A stretch of DNA of 64,000 bases from an uncultured Opitutia bacterium (GCA_903855995.1 CAIOAN010000007.1:1-64000), one strand, 5' to 3'; positions 49,617-58,741 are shown, counted from the stretch's first letter. Program-made: numbers and translations. Notes: a model not told the origin generated them from the letters alone.

Positions 49617-50480
49617 ATGAAAATCGCATTCGTGGGCACCGGGGTGATGGGCAAGAGCATGGTCGCGAACCTGCTCAAGGCTGGCCATGAGGTCACGGTC
49701 TACACCCGCACGAAGGCTAGGGCGGAAGATCTCTTCGCGCTGGGGGCTAAGTGGGCTGCTTCGCCGGCCGAGGCCGCCCGTGGCGTCGATGCGGCGATTT
49801 CGATGGTGGGCTACCCGAACGACGTCGAAGAAGTCTGGCGTGGCCCGCAGGGCTTCATGAACACCGCTAAGCCAGGCTGCGTGCTCATTGATATGACCAC
49901 CTCGAGCCCAGCGCTGGCCCGCTCGCTTGCTGCCGAGGCTTCGGCGAAAGGCTTTGGCCCGCTCGATGCACCCGTCTCGGGCGGCGATCGTGGCGCCCGC
50001 GAAGGCACGTTGACCATCATGGTCGGCGGGTCGCCGAAGGATTATGATTTCGCCCAGCCGCTCTTCGCGGCGATGGGCAAGACGATCGTCCTTCAGGGCG
50101 CGCCCGGCACCGGCCAGCTCTGCAAACTCGCGAACCAGATCGGGATCGCCTCCGGCATGATCGCTATGTCGGAGGCCCTGGCTTTCGCCCATGCGACGGG
50201 CCTCAATCTCGAGACCACGCTGCGCTCGATCTCGGGCGGCGGCGCATCGAGTTGGGCTTTGCTTAACCTCGCTCCCCGCGTGCTCAAGGGCGACTTCGCA
50301 CCGGGCTTCTACGTCAAACATTTCGTGAAGGACATCGGCCTCTCGCTCGACGTCTGTCGCGAGCAAGGCATCAGGCTGCCCGGCCTCGAACTCGCCGCGA
50401 AACTCTACGGCGAAGTTGTCGCCGCCGGCGAAGGCGATTCCGGTACGCAAGCATTGGCGCGGCGGTATTTTCAGACATGA
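49617..50480 (+). CDS. NAD(P)-dependent oxidoreductase (3-hydroxyisobutyrate dehydrogenase family)
   Basis: MKIAFVGTGVMGKSMVANLLKAGHEVTVYTRT; DAPVSGGDRGAREGTLTIMVGG. Confidence 0.93.
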   Translation: MKIAFVGTGVMGKSMVANLLKAGHEVTVYTRTKARAEDLFALGAKWAASPAEAARGVDAAISMVGYPNDVEEVWRGPQGFMNTAKPGCVLIDMTTSSPALARSLAAEASAKGFGPLDAPVSGGDRGAREGTLTIMVGGSPKDYDFAQPLFAAMGKTIVLQGAPGTGQLCKLANQIGIASGMIAMSEALAFAHATGLNLETTLRSISGGGASSWALLNLAPRVLKGDFAPGFYVKHFVKDIGLSLDVCREQGIRLPGLELAAKLYGEVVAAGEGDSGTQALARRYFQT

Positions 50481-50489
50481 GAGACAATT

Positions 50490-50635
50490 TCAGGTGACGG
50501 GTGACGGGCACGGGAGCCGGGAGTTCAGGCTCCGGCCGTTCGGGAATCAGCCGCGGGAACCCGAAGCCGATGGCTGAAGGCTGAACAGCCGACTCCTGAG
50601 GGGCCGATGCCCTGGTGGCCGTCACCCGACACCTA
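50490..50635 (+). repeat. ~140-bp dispersed repeat, copy L1
   Basis: Shares gagttcaggctccggccgttcggg..tcagccgcggga.cccgaagccgat...gccgatgccctgg with the reverse complement of 53062-53200; imperfect inverted termini. Confidence 0.8.
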
Positions 50636-50654
50636 AGAATAGATACAGCTATGT

Positions 50655-50679
50655 CGTGACGCGGTCCCGACCCTACCTG
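50655..50679 (-). repeat. REP-like palindrome of the GGTAGGG family
   Basis: reverse complement ggtagggtcgggaccgcgtcacgac. Confidence 0.65.
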
Positions 50680-50733
50680 AGGCAGCTGCTTCGCAGCAGT
50701 TCACCATGACAGCATACCGCCCACGCCTCCCTC

Positions 50734-52173
50734 CTACACCCCTGGCGCTTCGATCGGCGGCACGGCGCGCAATTGCACGCTGTCGATGACGGTCGGGCCT
50801 AGAATCACGTTGGTCACGATGACGAGCACCTGACCGGGTACGCAGTGGCCTTCGTCGCGGAGGCGTTCCAGGGCGAGCGTGATGTTGTCTTCCGCCTTGG
50901 GGCGGAACTTGGTCTGAAAGGAGGCCACCCCCCAGAGGAGGCCCATCTTGCGATGGACGGTTTCCTCTTCCATGAAGGCGTAAATCGGGCAGCCGACGGC
51001 GCGGAGCGAGGAAAGCGTGCGCGGGACGTCGCCGTTGCGGGTGAAGGCGATGATGCCGGTGTTGCCGAGGTCCTGGGCGAGGCCGGCGGCGGCGCGGAGG
51101 AGTTTGATCTTCGGGGTTTCGTTGGGCTGCTCAGCGGAAAGGATGCGCGGGAGTTCGTTCTCGGTCGTGGAAGCGATGCGAGCCATCACTTCGACGCAGC
51201 GGATCGGATGCTTACCAGTGGTGGTCTCGCCCGAAAGCATGACCGAGTCGGCTTTCTCGAGCACGGCGTTGGAGACGTCGGTGACCTCGGCGCGCGTGGG
51301 CACTGGATTCTGAATCATCGACTCAAGCATGTGCGTCGCGACGATCACCGGCTTGCGGCAGGCGATGGCCATGGCGACGGCGCGGCGCTGGATGAGTGGC
51401 AAGGTCTCGTAGGGAATTTCTATGCCGAGGTCACCGCGTGCGACCATCAGGGCGTCGGTGGCTTCGAGAATCGAGCCGAGGTGTTCGATCGCGGACTGGT
51501 CCTCGATTTTGGAGATGATGTGCGCCTTGGATTCGTGCTGTGCGAGCAGGGTGCGGAGCGCATACACGTCGGCGGCTTCGCGGACGAAGGACAACGCGTA
51601 GAAGTCGACGCCGACTTCGCAGCCGACGGCCACGTCGTCACGGTCTTTGTCCGTGAGGGCAGGGAGGTCGACTTTTACGCCGGGCAGATTGATGTGGCGG
51701 CGGCTGCCGAGCGGTCCGGGCTGTTCGACTTTGCAACGCAGGCGATCCTTCAGCTGTTCCAAGACCCGAAGCTGGATGAGGCCGTTGTCGACCAAGACGA
51801 CGCCCCCGACCGGTACGGCCGAGATCATCTTGGGGTAGTTGGTCGGAATCACCAAAATATCTCCCTCGGCCTTGGCTTCCTCGGATCCCGTCACGTCGAC
51901 GAGCTGATCCACCGCTAGCTGGGCGGCCTCTTTACGGGCACCCGTGCGGATTTCAGGGCCTTTGATGTCCATCATCACCGAGAGCTCCTTCTTCATGCGC
52001 TTGCAGACCTTGCGGACGCGGGCGACGGTCTTGCGCACCCACTCGTGGTCGGCGTGCGCCATGTTCAGGCGGACGACGTCAGCACCGGCGGTGATGATCG
52101 CTTCCAGCTGGGCCTCGGATTCCGTGGCCGGCCCGATGGTGAAAGTGATGCGCGTGTGACGGAAGGATTTCAC
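50734..52173 (-). CDS. pyk: Pyruvate kinase
   Basis: MDIKGPEIRTG; VARGDLGIEIPYETLPLIQRRAVAMA; KPVIVATHMLESMIQNPVPTRAEVTDVSNAVLEKADSVMLSGETTTGKHPI. Confidence 0.96.
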   Translation of the reverse strand: MKSFRHTRITFTIGPATESEAQLEAIITAGADVVRLNMAHADHEWVRKTVARVRKVCKRMKKELSVMMDIKGPEIRTGARKEAAQLAVDQLVDVTGSEEAKAEGDILVIPTNYPKMISAVPVGGVVLVDNGLIQLRVLEQLKDRLRCKVEQPGPLGSRRHINLPGVKVDLPALTDKDRDDVAVGCEVGVDFYALSFVREAADVYALRTLLAQHESKAHIISKIEDQSAIEHLGSILEATDALMVARGDLGIEIPYETLPLIQRRAVAMAIACRKPVIVATHMLESMIQNPVPTRAEVTDVSNAVLEKADSVMLSGETTTGKHPIRCVEVMARIASTTENELPRILSAEQPNETPKIKLLRAAAGLAQDLGNTGIIAFTRNGDVPRTLSSLRAVGCPIYAFMEEETVHRKMGLLWGVASFQTKFRPKAEDNITLALERLRDEGHCVPGQVLVIVTNVILGPTVIDSVQLRAVPPIEAPGV

Positions 52174-52248
52174 AGCATTTATGACAACTTATGACGTGTG
52201 GAGATGCAAGGGAAAGAACACCCCAGCAATCGGCATAAAATGGTGATT

Positions 52249-52857
52249 TTACGGCACTCTTTCCGCTTCAAGGTCTCGCTTGGCCTTCATGCGCTCTTCA
52301 AAGAACGTCGTTTGCTCGAACGGCCATGGATTCCCCGCCTTCAGTTTCCAGCCGCCATGCGTTTCGACATGCGTCCGCGTCCATTCGAAGTAATCCGCGT
52401 CGTCGGTCCGGAAGTGCAGGCTGGCGCCCGGCCCGGCCCGCTTGGCCAGGAGGTCCAGGCTGGATGCTTGGATGAAGCGGTTCTTGTGATGCTTCTTCTT
52501 CGGCCACGGATCGGGATAGAGGATGAAAATCTTTTCCAGAAAGATCTCCCCAGGCAGCGCTTCGAGGAATTCCATGGCCTCCGCTTTGAGGAAGATGACG
52601 TTGTCGAGCTTGCCGAGCGTCTGTTTGCGGACGGAGCGCTCGACCCGGTGAGTGATCAGATCGATGCCCACGCAGAATTCATCGGCATGGGCCGCAGCGT
52701 AGGCGGCCAGCCAGTGGCCGTGTCCGCAGCCGAGTTCAAAGGTGATGCCGGTCCGACCCGCCAAGGCCGCGGCCAAGGTGGCTCCCAGGCGGGCGACATT
52801 GGCCGACCGGCGGGCCTCCGCCCATTCCTTGCCCATGACTTTCGTGTGTTCCGGCAT
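52249..52857 (-). CDS. trmB: tRNA (guanine-N7-)-methyltransferase
   Basis: FELGCGHGHWLAAYAAAH; IFILYPDPWPKKKHHKNRFIQ; start MPEHTKVMGKEW. Confidence 0.93.
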   Translation of the reverse strand: MPEHTKVMGKEWAEARRSANVARLGATLAAALAGRTGITFELGCGHGHWLAAYAAAHADEFCVGIDLITHRVERSVRKQTLGKLDNVIFLKAEAMEFLEALPGEIFLEKIFILYPDPWPKKKHHKNRFIQASSLDLLAKRAGPGASLHFRTDDADYFEWTRTHVETHGGWKLKAGNPWPFEQTTFFEERMKAKRDLEAERVP

Positions 52858-52908
52858 CGAGGGGGTTAAGAGGGAAAGGGAGGAGGGAGGCAAGAGAGCC
52901 AATGAATC

Positions 52909-52936
52909 GAGTATGGAGTATCGAGTATGGAGTATT
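52909..52936. repeat. 7-bp tandem repeat (GAGTATN)4
   Basis: GAGTATG GAGTATC GAGTATG GAGTATT. Confidence 0.9.
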
Positions 52937-52980
52937 GGGGGAAGATGGCGTTTCGGGTGGCGGGTCGCGCCCCTGCCAGC

Positions 52981-53043
52981 GGCTGACCGGGCCGGTCAGC
53001 CCTACCCAAGTCGGCACTGTCGTGAGGCGATCCCGACCCTACC
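52981..53043. repeat. Two same-orientation REP-like palindromes in tandem
   Basis: ggctgaccgg g ccggtcagcc ctaccc (52981-53007) then gtcgtgaggcgatcccgaccctacc (53019-53043). Confidence 0.7.
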
Positions 53044-53061
53044 CGAGGCCGGGGATGTGCT

Positions 53062-53200
53062 TTAGGTGCCAGGTGACAGCCCCCAGGGCATCGGCCACTC
53101 AGGGGTCGGCCTTTCAGCCATTGGCTATCGGCTTCGGGATCCCGCGGCTGACCCCCGAACGGCCGGAGCCTGAACTCCAGTGCCCTCACCTGTCATCCGA
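53062..53200 (-). repeat. ~140-bp dispersed repeat, copy L2 (inverted relative to L1)
   Basis: Reverse complement aligns along its length with 50490-50635. Confidence 0.8.
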
Positions 53201-53318
53201 TAAAGGTTCACCCCAGCCAATCATCCGGTCTCCGGCTTCCCTTTAATTGGTGCCTCTGGGCGTGCTGGGAATAACTCCGGCTTCCCTCGCTGGGGTGCTT
53301 GGAGTCTCTTGAGGGCCT

Positions 53319-53756
53319 ATGGCCAAGGTAGACATCGAGATCGTCCAGAAAGTCCTCAAAGAGAGCGGGGTCGACGTGCGCGTCGCCGCCGCGATCTTGA
53401 ACCAAATTCGCGAAGCCGCCGCCGAAGAAGTCGTCGAGCGCGAGAAGCCCGCGAAGAAGCAGATGCTCGTGCTGGTGAGCGAACCCGAAGAGGGCTTGCC
53501 GAAAGACCTCACCGGCTGGGTCGTCCAGCTGCTCGAGGACGATGACCCTGCGGAAGTCTCCGCCAAGATCGTTGATGTCGCCAAGGCTTTCAACGAATCC
53601 CCGAAGGGCCAGCGTCTGCCGGTCGATTCTTTCGGCGATGCCGTGCAGAGTATCTCCGGGAAACTTTTCAAGGAGAGTGATCTGTGGATCAAGACGCGCG
53701 AGCCGGTGCGCATCATTCCGGTGAAGAACACGATCGGCCGCCGCCGGCGCGATTGA
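53319..53756 (+). CDS. Conserved hypothetical small protein
   Basis: 145 aa, MAKVDIEIVQKVLKESGVDVRVAAAILNQIREAAAEE; no family recognised; plausible start. Confidence 0.65.
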   Translation: MAKVDIEIVQKVLKESGVDVRVAAAILNQIREAAAEEVVEREKPAKKQMLVLVSEPEEGLPKDLTGWVVQLLEDDDPAEVSAKIVDVAKAFNESPKGQRLPVDSFGDAVQSISGKLFKESDLWIKTREPVRIIPVKNTIGRRRRD

Positions 53757-53887
53757 ATCTGTTCACCTGAACGTCTTTTTTGGAACAATACTTCCGCTAA
53801 TAGCGAATTTAGATGCGGTTTTTGCCTCCGTAGGCAGGCGGATTGGACTCGCATCGGCGGGAGCCATTCCGCAACCTTTGCCCCTAT

Positions 53888-55075
53888 ATGAAGTTCAAAA
53901 ACTTCCCAATCTATCGCATCGAGTGGGTGACCTCTGCCTTCCTCATCGGTACGGCCTTCCTTTCGTTGACGGTGGTGCCCTGGTTCCTTTGGACCCAGTT
54001 CAACCTGCCGGCCGACGCCGCCAATAAGGTCCACGGCTGGGGTTTCGTCTGGGCGTTGTTCGTCTTTTATTACTACGCCACGGGCTTTGGGATCACCCTG
54101 GGCTACCACCGCCTTTTCTCTCATATTTCCTTCAAGGCCAAGTGGCCGGTGAAACTCTTCGTGCTCCTTTTCGGCGCCGCTTCTTTCGAAAATTCTGCCC
54201 ATGATTGGTGCGCCGACCACCGTGTCCACCACAAGCACGTGGATGAAGACGAAGACCCGTATGATATCTCCAAAGGCTTCTTTTACGCCCATATCGGCTG
54301 GTTACTGTTCCGCCTGAAGCCGCCGGCCCCCATTACGAACGTCAAGGATCTCGAGGCCGATCCTCTCGTGATGTGGCAGCACCGCTACGTCCAATGGATC
54401 GGCGCATTCGTGGGCTTCGTCTGCCCGGCCGCCCTCGGCTACGGTTTCGCCCTGCTCATGGGGTACACCAATCCCGGCATGACCGCCCTCGCCGCCTTCC
54501 TTATCGCGGGCCTGCTTCGCACGGTCGTCGTCCAGCAGGGCACCTTCTGCATCAACTCGCTCTGCCACATGATCGGCCGCCAGCCGTATTCCACCGATCA
54601 CAGCGCCCGCGACAGCGGCCTGGTGGCGCTCCTCACCTTCGGCGAGGGCTATCATAACTATCACCATGAGTTCCAGCACGACTACCGTAACGGCGTGAAG
54701 GGCTGGCAGTTCGATCCGACGAAGTGGATCATCTGGACGCTTTCGAAGGTTGGCCTCACGGAAGACCTCCGTCGCGTGCCCGACTCCCGCATCATGGCCG
54801 CCGAACTGAAAGAGAAGAGCCGCACGCTCGGCCGTGATATCGATTCCCTCGCCGCCCGTCTGGATGAGCGCTCCCGCGAATTGAAGGCGAAGACGATCGC
54901 CGCCGCCCACGAGCTTGCGCTCGAACTCTCCCGCCGCGCCGAAGCCCTCAAGGAATCCGCCGCGACGAAGGCCGAAGTGGCCCAGGAAACGATGGCCGAA
55001 CTCCGTGGTCTCCTCGATCAGGCGGCTTCGTATCTCGAAGCCCTCCGTCGCGCGAGCGCCGGTTCCGCGGCCTAA
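53888..55075 (+). CDS. Acyl-CoA/fatty acid desaturase with C-terminal coiled-coil extension
   Basis: Histidine boxes HRLFSH, HRVHHKHVDEDEDP, EGYHNYHHEF; C-terminal Ala/Glu/Lys/Arg-rich helix. Confidence 0.92.
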   Translation: MKFKNFPIYRIEWVTSAFLIGTAFLSLTVVPWFLWTQFNLPADAANKVHGWGFVWALFVFYYYATGFGITLGYHRLFSHISFKAKWPVKLFVLLFGAASFENSAHDWCADHRVHHKHVDEDEDPYDISKGFFYAHIGWLLFRLKPPAPITNVKDLEADPLVMWQHRYVQWIGAFVGFVCPAALGYGFALLMGYTNPGMTALAAFLIAGLLRTVVVQQGTFCINSLCHMIGRQPYSTDHSARDSGLVALLTFGEGYHNYHHEFQHDYRNGVKGWQFDPTKWIIWTLSKVGLTEDLRRVPDSRIMAAELKEKSRTLGRDIDSLAARLDERSRELKAKTIAAAHELALELSRRAEALKESAATKAEVAQETMAELRGLLDQAASYLEALRRASAGSAA

Positions 55076-55545
55076 GCGCCAGCCTGGCCGGCCAGTTCTT
55101 TCATCAGTTCGAGGACCCGTGCCTCGATCTGAGGAAGGGCGTCGGTGGGGTCCGCGAAGTCGATGTCGTGCACGGTCCAGTAATCAATCCGGTCCGCCCA
55201 TTCAGGGTGGGATTGCAGCATCATGGCGTAATGCTCGTCCTTCTTGAGGGCGATGGTGCGGTGCGCCCGCTCGAGATCTTCCCGGCGAAGCTGGGTCGGC
55301 TCGGTTCCGGTATGGTCCAGCGGAATGCCTAGTTCCTTGAGGCGCCTCTCGGTGTCCCGGGAGATGCGGGTGGGCTCATCTGCCACCAAGGAGGTGAGCA
55401 AGCCGCGCGAAAAAGCCCGCGCGGGGTGCCCGATCCGGCGGGTGTGCCAGTTGAACAAGGCCTCGGCATGGCGGCTTCGATAGAAGTTGCCGGTGCAGAC
55501 AAACAGGAAAAGGGGGCCAGAATCTGCGCTTGTGCGTTGCGGCAT
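55072..55545 (-). CDS. Low-molecular-weight protein tyrosine phosphatase-like protein
   Basis: LFVCTGNFYRSRHAEALFN (CX5RS active-site motif). Confidence 0.8.
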   Translation of the reverse strand: MPQRTSADSGPLFLFVCTGNFYRSRHAEALFNWHTRRIGHPARAFSRGLLTSLVADEPTRISRDTERRLKELGIPLDHTGTEPTQLRREDLERAHRTIALKKDEHYAMMLQSHPEWADRIDYWTVHDIDFADPTDALPQIEARVLELMKELAGQAGA

Positions 55546-55580
55546 GCTAGGTAGAGTCCCCGCAACCTAACCTCCTCGCC

Positions 55581-55835
55581 ATGGTACGCAATCTGTTCAT
55601 TCTCTCCCTTCTCTCCCTCGTCGTCGCCGGTTGCATGGGCCCTAAGAAGGGTCCGTCCGCTGTCACCGACGGTGGTGTCGACACGGGTCTCGTGTCCACG
55701 GGTCTGACCCCGGTCAATACGGCGCCTGCGCCGGCTTCCACCCTCGTTCCCGACGCCGACCCGGTCGCTCCGGCCAAGAAGGCCCCGGCTAAGTCGAAGG
55801 GCAAGTTGCCCATCAAGAACGCCGGCGACAAGTAA
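55581..55835 (+). CDS. Small lipoprotein
   Basis: MVRNLFILSLLSLVVAGCMG lipobox; Ala/Pro/Lys-rich. Confidence 0.6.
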   Translation: MVRNLFILSLLSLVVAGCMGPKKGPSAVTDGGVDTGLVSTGLTPVNTAPAPASTLVPDADPVAPAKKAPAKSKGKLPIKNAGDK

Positions 55836-55845
55836 GCCTTACAGC

Positions 55846-56775
55846 TTACATCAATGACACTTCGGTGACGAAGGTGTCGACCTGCCCGGGCTCCGCAAAA
55901 CGGAGCCCGTTCTTATGTTCAGGGCTGTTGGGCGGGCCCATCCAAGGTTCGACGCAATAGAACGGCGCCTCGGGGTCCGCGGTCCAGGTGACGACGGTCG
56001 CCCAGCTGCCCGGAATCGCTTCCTCGCCGACTTTCACGGTGATGTCCTCTTCGCCGGACTTGGGTCCGAAACTGAGCGTGGCGGATTTGAGGTTGGTAAA
56101 AATACAGTCGGAGAGATGTGCGTTGTCGAAACCGATTTCGGTCGCGCCTTTGAGTTCGGCGAAGGGCACGAGTTTTCCGTCGGCGGCGTGCCGCCACTGT
56201 TTCTTGGACGGGATCTTGATCACGTAATCGCGTCGGCTCAGACCGGCATGCCACGGGAGCGTGAAATAGAAATGATGCCCGGCGCACCACGGCAGGGGCT
56301 TGGTGTCGCGGTTCTCGAATTCAAACGTGATCCGAAGGAAGAGTTCGAGGAAATCGAAACGGATCCGGAAGTCATACGCGAAGGGATAGCAGTTCCGCCC
56401 GCGCTCATCCTGGATCATCCGCACGACGGCGTACTTGGGGCCGCTTTCGATGATTTCAAAGGCGGAATCACGGGCGAAGCCGTGCTGCGGCATGGGGCGC
56501 TTGACGCCGTCCGCAGCCTTCCAGACGAACTTCTCGCCGTCGGCATAATTGCGCCCCATGAAGGGAAAGAGAATCGGATTTCCGCCGCGCACGGGGCCGA
56601 TTTTGTCGAGCTCCATGGGTGCGCCTTCGGGCCAGAAAAGGATTTCGCGATGCCCGGTGGGCACGTCGAGCTTCCAACGCAGCAACCGCGCTCCGCGCGT
56701 CAGGCAGGTCTCATAGGTGGAGGCTCCGACCTTCCATCGTTCCATGGGCACGCCGTTCTCTTCGTAGCTCTGCAT
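55846..56775 (-). CDS. Aldose 1-epimerase family protein
   Basis: GNPILFPFMGRNYADG; PMPQHGFARDSAFEI; CAGHHFYFTLPW; VEPWMGPPNSPEHKNG. Confidence 0.82.
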   Translation of the reverse strand: MQSYEENGVPMERWKVGASTYETCLTRGARLLRWKLDVPTGHREILFWPEGAPMELDKIGPVRGGNPILFPFMGRNYADGEKFVWKAADGVKRPMPQHGFARDSAFEIIESGPKYAVVRMIQDERGRNCYPFAYDFRIRFDFLELFLRITFEFENRDTKPLPWCAGHHFYFTLPWHAGLSRRDYVIKIPSKKQWRHAADGKLVPFAELKGATEIGFDNAHLSDCIFTNLKSATLSFGPKSGEEDITVKVGEEAIPGSWATVVTWTADPEAPFYCVEPWMGPPNSPEHKNGLRFAEPGQVDTFVTEVSLM

Positions 56776-56820
56776 GACGGGAGCAAACGCGGCCGCGGCT
56801 CGGTGGCAAACGCGGACTTC

Positions 56821-57633
56821 CTAGCGGCGCGGCGGACGGGGCCAGAACGCCGAGACGCGGCGCTGGTAGTCCGCATAGGCGGGCCCTTTGGAACTGAGCA
56901 GCTGCCGCTCGGTCAGGGGTACGCCGGTCACACGGGTGAGCAGGTAATACATGATGGCGACGCACGCCAGGCCCGGGATGCCGCGGTAGGTGGCGTTGTA
57001 ACTCATCAGGAGGAAACCGACCCACACGAGCCACTCGCCGAAATAATTAGGATGCCGGCTCCAGGCCCACAGCCCGCGCGCGCAGACTTTTCCCTTGTTG
57101 GCGGCATCCTTCTTGAACGCCGCGAGCTGGGCGTCCGCCAGGCCCTCGATCACCAGCGCGGCGCCGACCACGCCGAGCCCGAGCCAATGGATGAGCCGGG
57201 CCGGGCTGGCGGCGCCGTACGGGCTCGACGCAAGCAACGGGAGGCAGAGCAGGGCGAGCGCGACCGCTTGGACGAAATAAAAGTAGGCCATCTGCTGCGG
57301 CATCCGCTCGCCCGCCTCGGCGCGCATCTGCACGTAGCGCCCGTCTTCCACGTCGAGATGGCCGAGCACGCGCACCGCAAGATGCGTGCCGAGCCGCAGG
57401 CTCCAGAGCACCGTCGCCCCGGCCATGAGCACCCCTTGTCCGCCGAGGGGCATGACGCCGACGTGCACGTAAAGCATCCGGAGCCCGACCAGGGCGAAGC
57501 CGTACGACCAGGCGACGTCCACAATCGACCAGTTGTTGATCCGCTTGGCGATCAGCCAGCAGCCGGCGAAGTAGGCGCAGGCCAGCGCGAGCAGCGCCAG
57601 AAAATCAAAGCCGAGATCAAACCAGGGACTCAT
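56821..57633 (-). CDS. DUF1295 / steroid 5-alpha-reductase-like membrane protein
   Basis: GLWAWSRHPNYFGEWLVWVGF motif near C-terminus; multiple TMs. Confidence 0.85.
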   Translation of the reverse strand: MSPWFDLGFDFLALLALACAYFAGCWLIAKRINNWSIVDVAWSYGFALVGLRMLYVHVGVMPLGGQGVLMAGATVLWSLRLGTHLAVRVLGHLDVEDGRYVQMRAEAGERMPQQMAYFYFVQAVALALLCLPLLASSPYGAASPARLIHWLGLGVVGAALVIEGLADAQLAAFKKDAANKGKVCARGLWAWSRHPNYFGEWLVWVGFLLMSYNATYRGIPGLACVAIMYYLLTRVTGVPLTERQLLSSKGPAYADYQRRVSAFWPRPPRR

Positions 57634-58106
57634 GCGGGGTTCTTCTTCATGAAGCGGCGAAAGAGGGCCCGCAGGCCGAAGTTCAGGAGCCAGGCGGCAG
57701 CGGGTGCGATGAGCAGCCAACCGATGATGCCATGGACGTAGGCCATCCAGAACTTCTGAAAGAAAACGACCAACGAATCGTCATACTGTTTTTTGATGGC
57801 TTCGTAGGTCAGTACGATATGCCGCGAGCCGGTCACGGTCTCCCCTATCCGCATGAACGGAATCATGAGCGCCACCTGCAGGACGAAACTTCCATGGTTG
57901 ACGATCTGCATCACCACATGGTTCAGACGAAAGAGTCGGCCGGCGACGACACACCCGAGGGTGGTCGTGCCGATGAGGGGGTTGACGGCGATGGCGAGGC
58001 TGACCGACACCGACGCGGCGACTCCTTCCGGCGTGGCGCCTTGCTGTAATTCCGCGACGAGCGGATCACGCACCTTGCGGCGCAGCCAATCAGAGAGGCG
58101 TCCCAT
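57630..58106 (-). CDS. DUF2062 membrane protein
   Basis: ATPEGVAASVSVSLAIAVNPLIGTTTLGCVVAGRLFRLNHVVMQIVN. Confidence 0.75.
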   Translation of the reverse strand: MGRLSDWLRRKVRDPLVAELQQGATPEGVAASVSVSLAIAVNPLIGTTTLGCVVAGRLFRLNHVVMQIVNHGSFVLQVALMIPFMRIGETVTGSRHIVLTYEAIKKQYDDSLVVFFQKFWMAYVHGIIGWLLIAPAAAWLLNFGLRALFRRFMKKNPA

Positions 58107-58490
58107 TCACCGAGCCTTACGCGTGAAGAAGACCTTGCCAAGGTCGGTCTCGCCTTTCGCGCCGGACAGGCAGAGCAGGGCGTAGGCGGCGATGGCGAAA
58201 TTCCCGAGGAGCATTACGGCCACGAACCAGCCGAGGCGCACCCCGATGCTCCGCTCGCGCCAAGCGACATATAGCCAGAAGGCCATGAAGCCGAAATAGG
58301 CGTCGAACATCGTGGCGAGGCCCCACGGTTCGCTGCACACGGTGACGTAACCGCCGACCACGTTGATGCCCTTGCCGTGATATTCGGGGAGCGGGCTGAG
58401 CGAAGGCGCGACGCACGCATGCCACGAGACCCAGGTCATGGCGGCCAGGACGACGATGAAATAGAGGATGAGGGCGCGACGAGAGGTCAT
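58107..58490 (-). CDS. Small integral membrane protein
   Basis: 127 aa, TM-rich, PWGLATMFDAYFGFMAFWLYVAWRE. Confidence 0.6.
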   Translation of the reverse strand: MTSRRALILYFIVVLAAMTWVSWHACVAPSLSPLPEYHGKGINVVGGYVTVCSEPWGLATMFDAYFGFMAFWLYVAWRERSIGVRLGWFVAVMLLGNFAIAAYALLCLSGAKGETDLGKVFFTRKAR

Positions 58491-58561
58491 GCCGCTAACC
58501 TATAAGATAATTCTCCAAACGCAAATCCCCACCTCTCTCAACATTCTATTCTCTCACCGCT

Positions 58562-58596
58562 CAACGGCGGGCTCGGAGAGCCACGCCCTACGCAAG
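58562..58596. repeat. REP-like half element (matches one arm of 49453-49546)
   Basis: caacggcgggctcggagagccacgccctacgcaag versus ccaacggcgggcacggagagccacgccctacccaag on the minus strand of the 49.5 kb copy. Confidence 0.75.
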
Positions 58597-58677
58597 GCCC
58601 CCCTGCGGCGGCTTGTCTCTCCCTCTACTCCATACTCTCTCCGGCCACCTCGCGGCTCCGCCGCGCCAGGGAAGGGG

Positions 58678-58715
58678 GACGGCTCTCCGAGCCGTCCGTT
58701 CGCGGACAGATTCCC
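58678..58715. repeat. REP-like half element (matches the other arm of 49453-49546)
   Basis: gacggctctccgagccgtccgttcgcggacagattccc; hairpin gacggct/ctccg/agccgtc. Confidence 0.75.
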
Positions 58716-58741
58716 ACGCGACGCATCGCGCCGCGCTCTGG

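Noticed and set aside
50680-50705. ctgaggcagctgcttcgcagcagttc as a terminator
   Set aside because: Short stem without a U-tract
52859-52900. Polypurine run gagggggttaagagggaaagggaggagggaggcaagagag
   Set aside because: Possible promoter or triplex tract, but too short and common to support a claim
55915-57741. 608-aa plus-strand ORF spanning the aldose epimerase and DUF1295 genes
   Set aside because: Antisense to two well-supported genes; composition artefact
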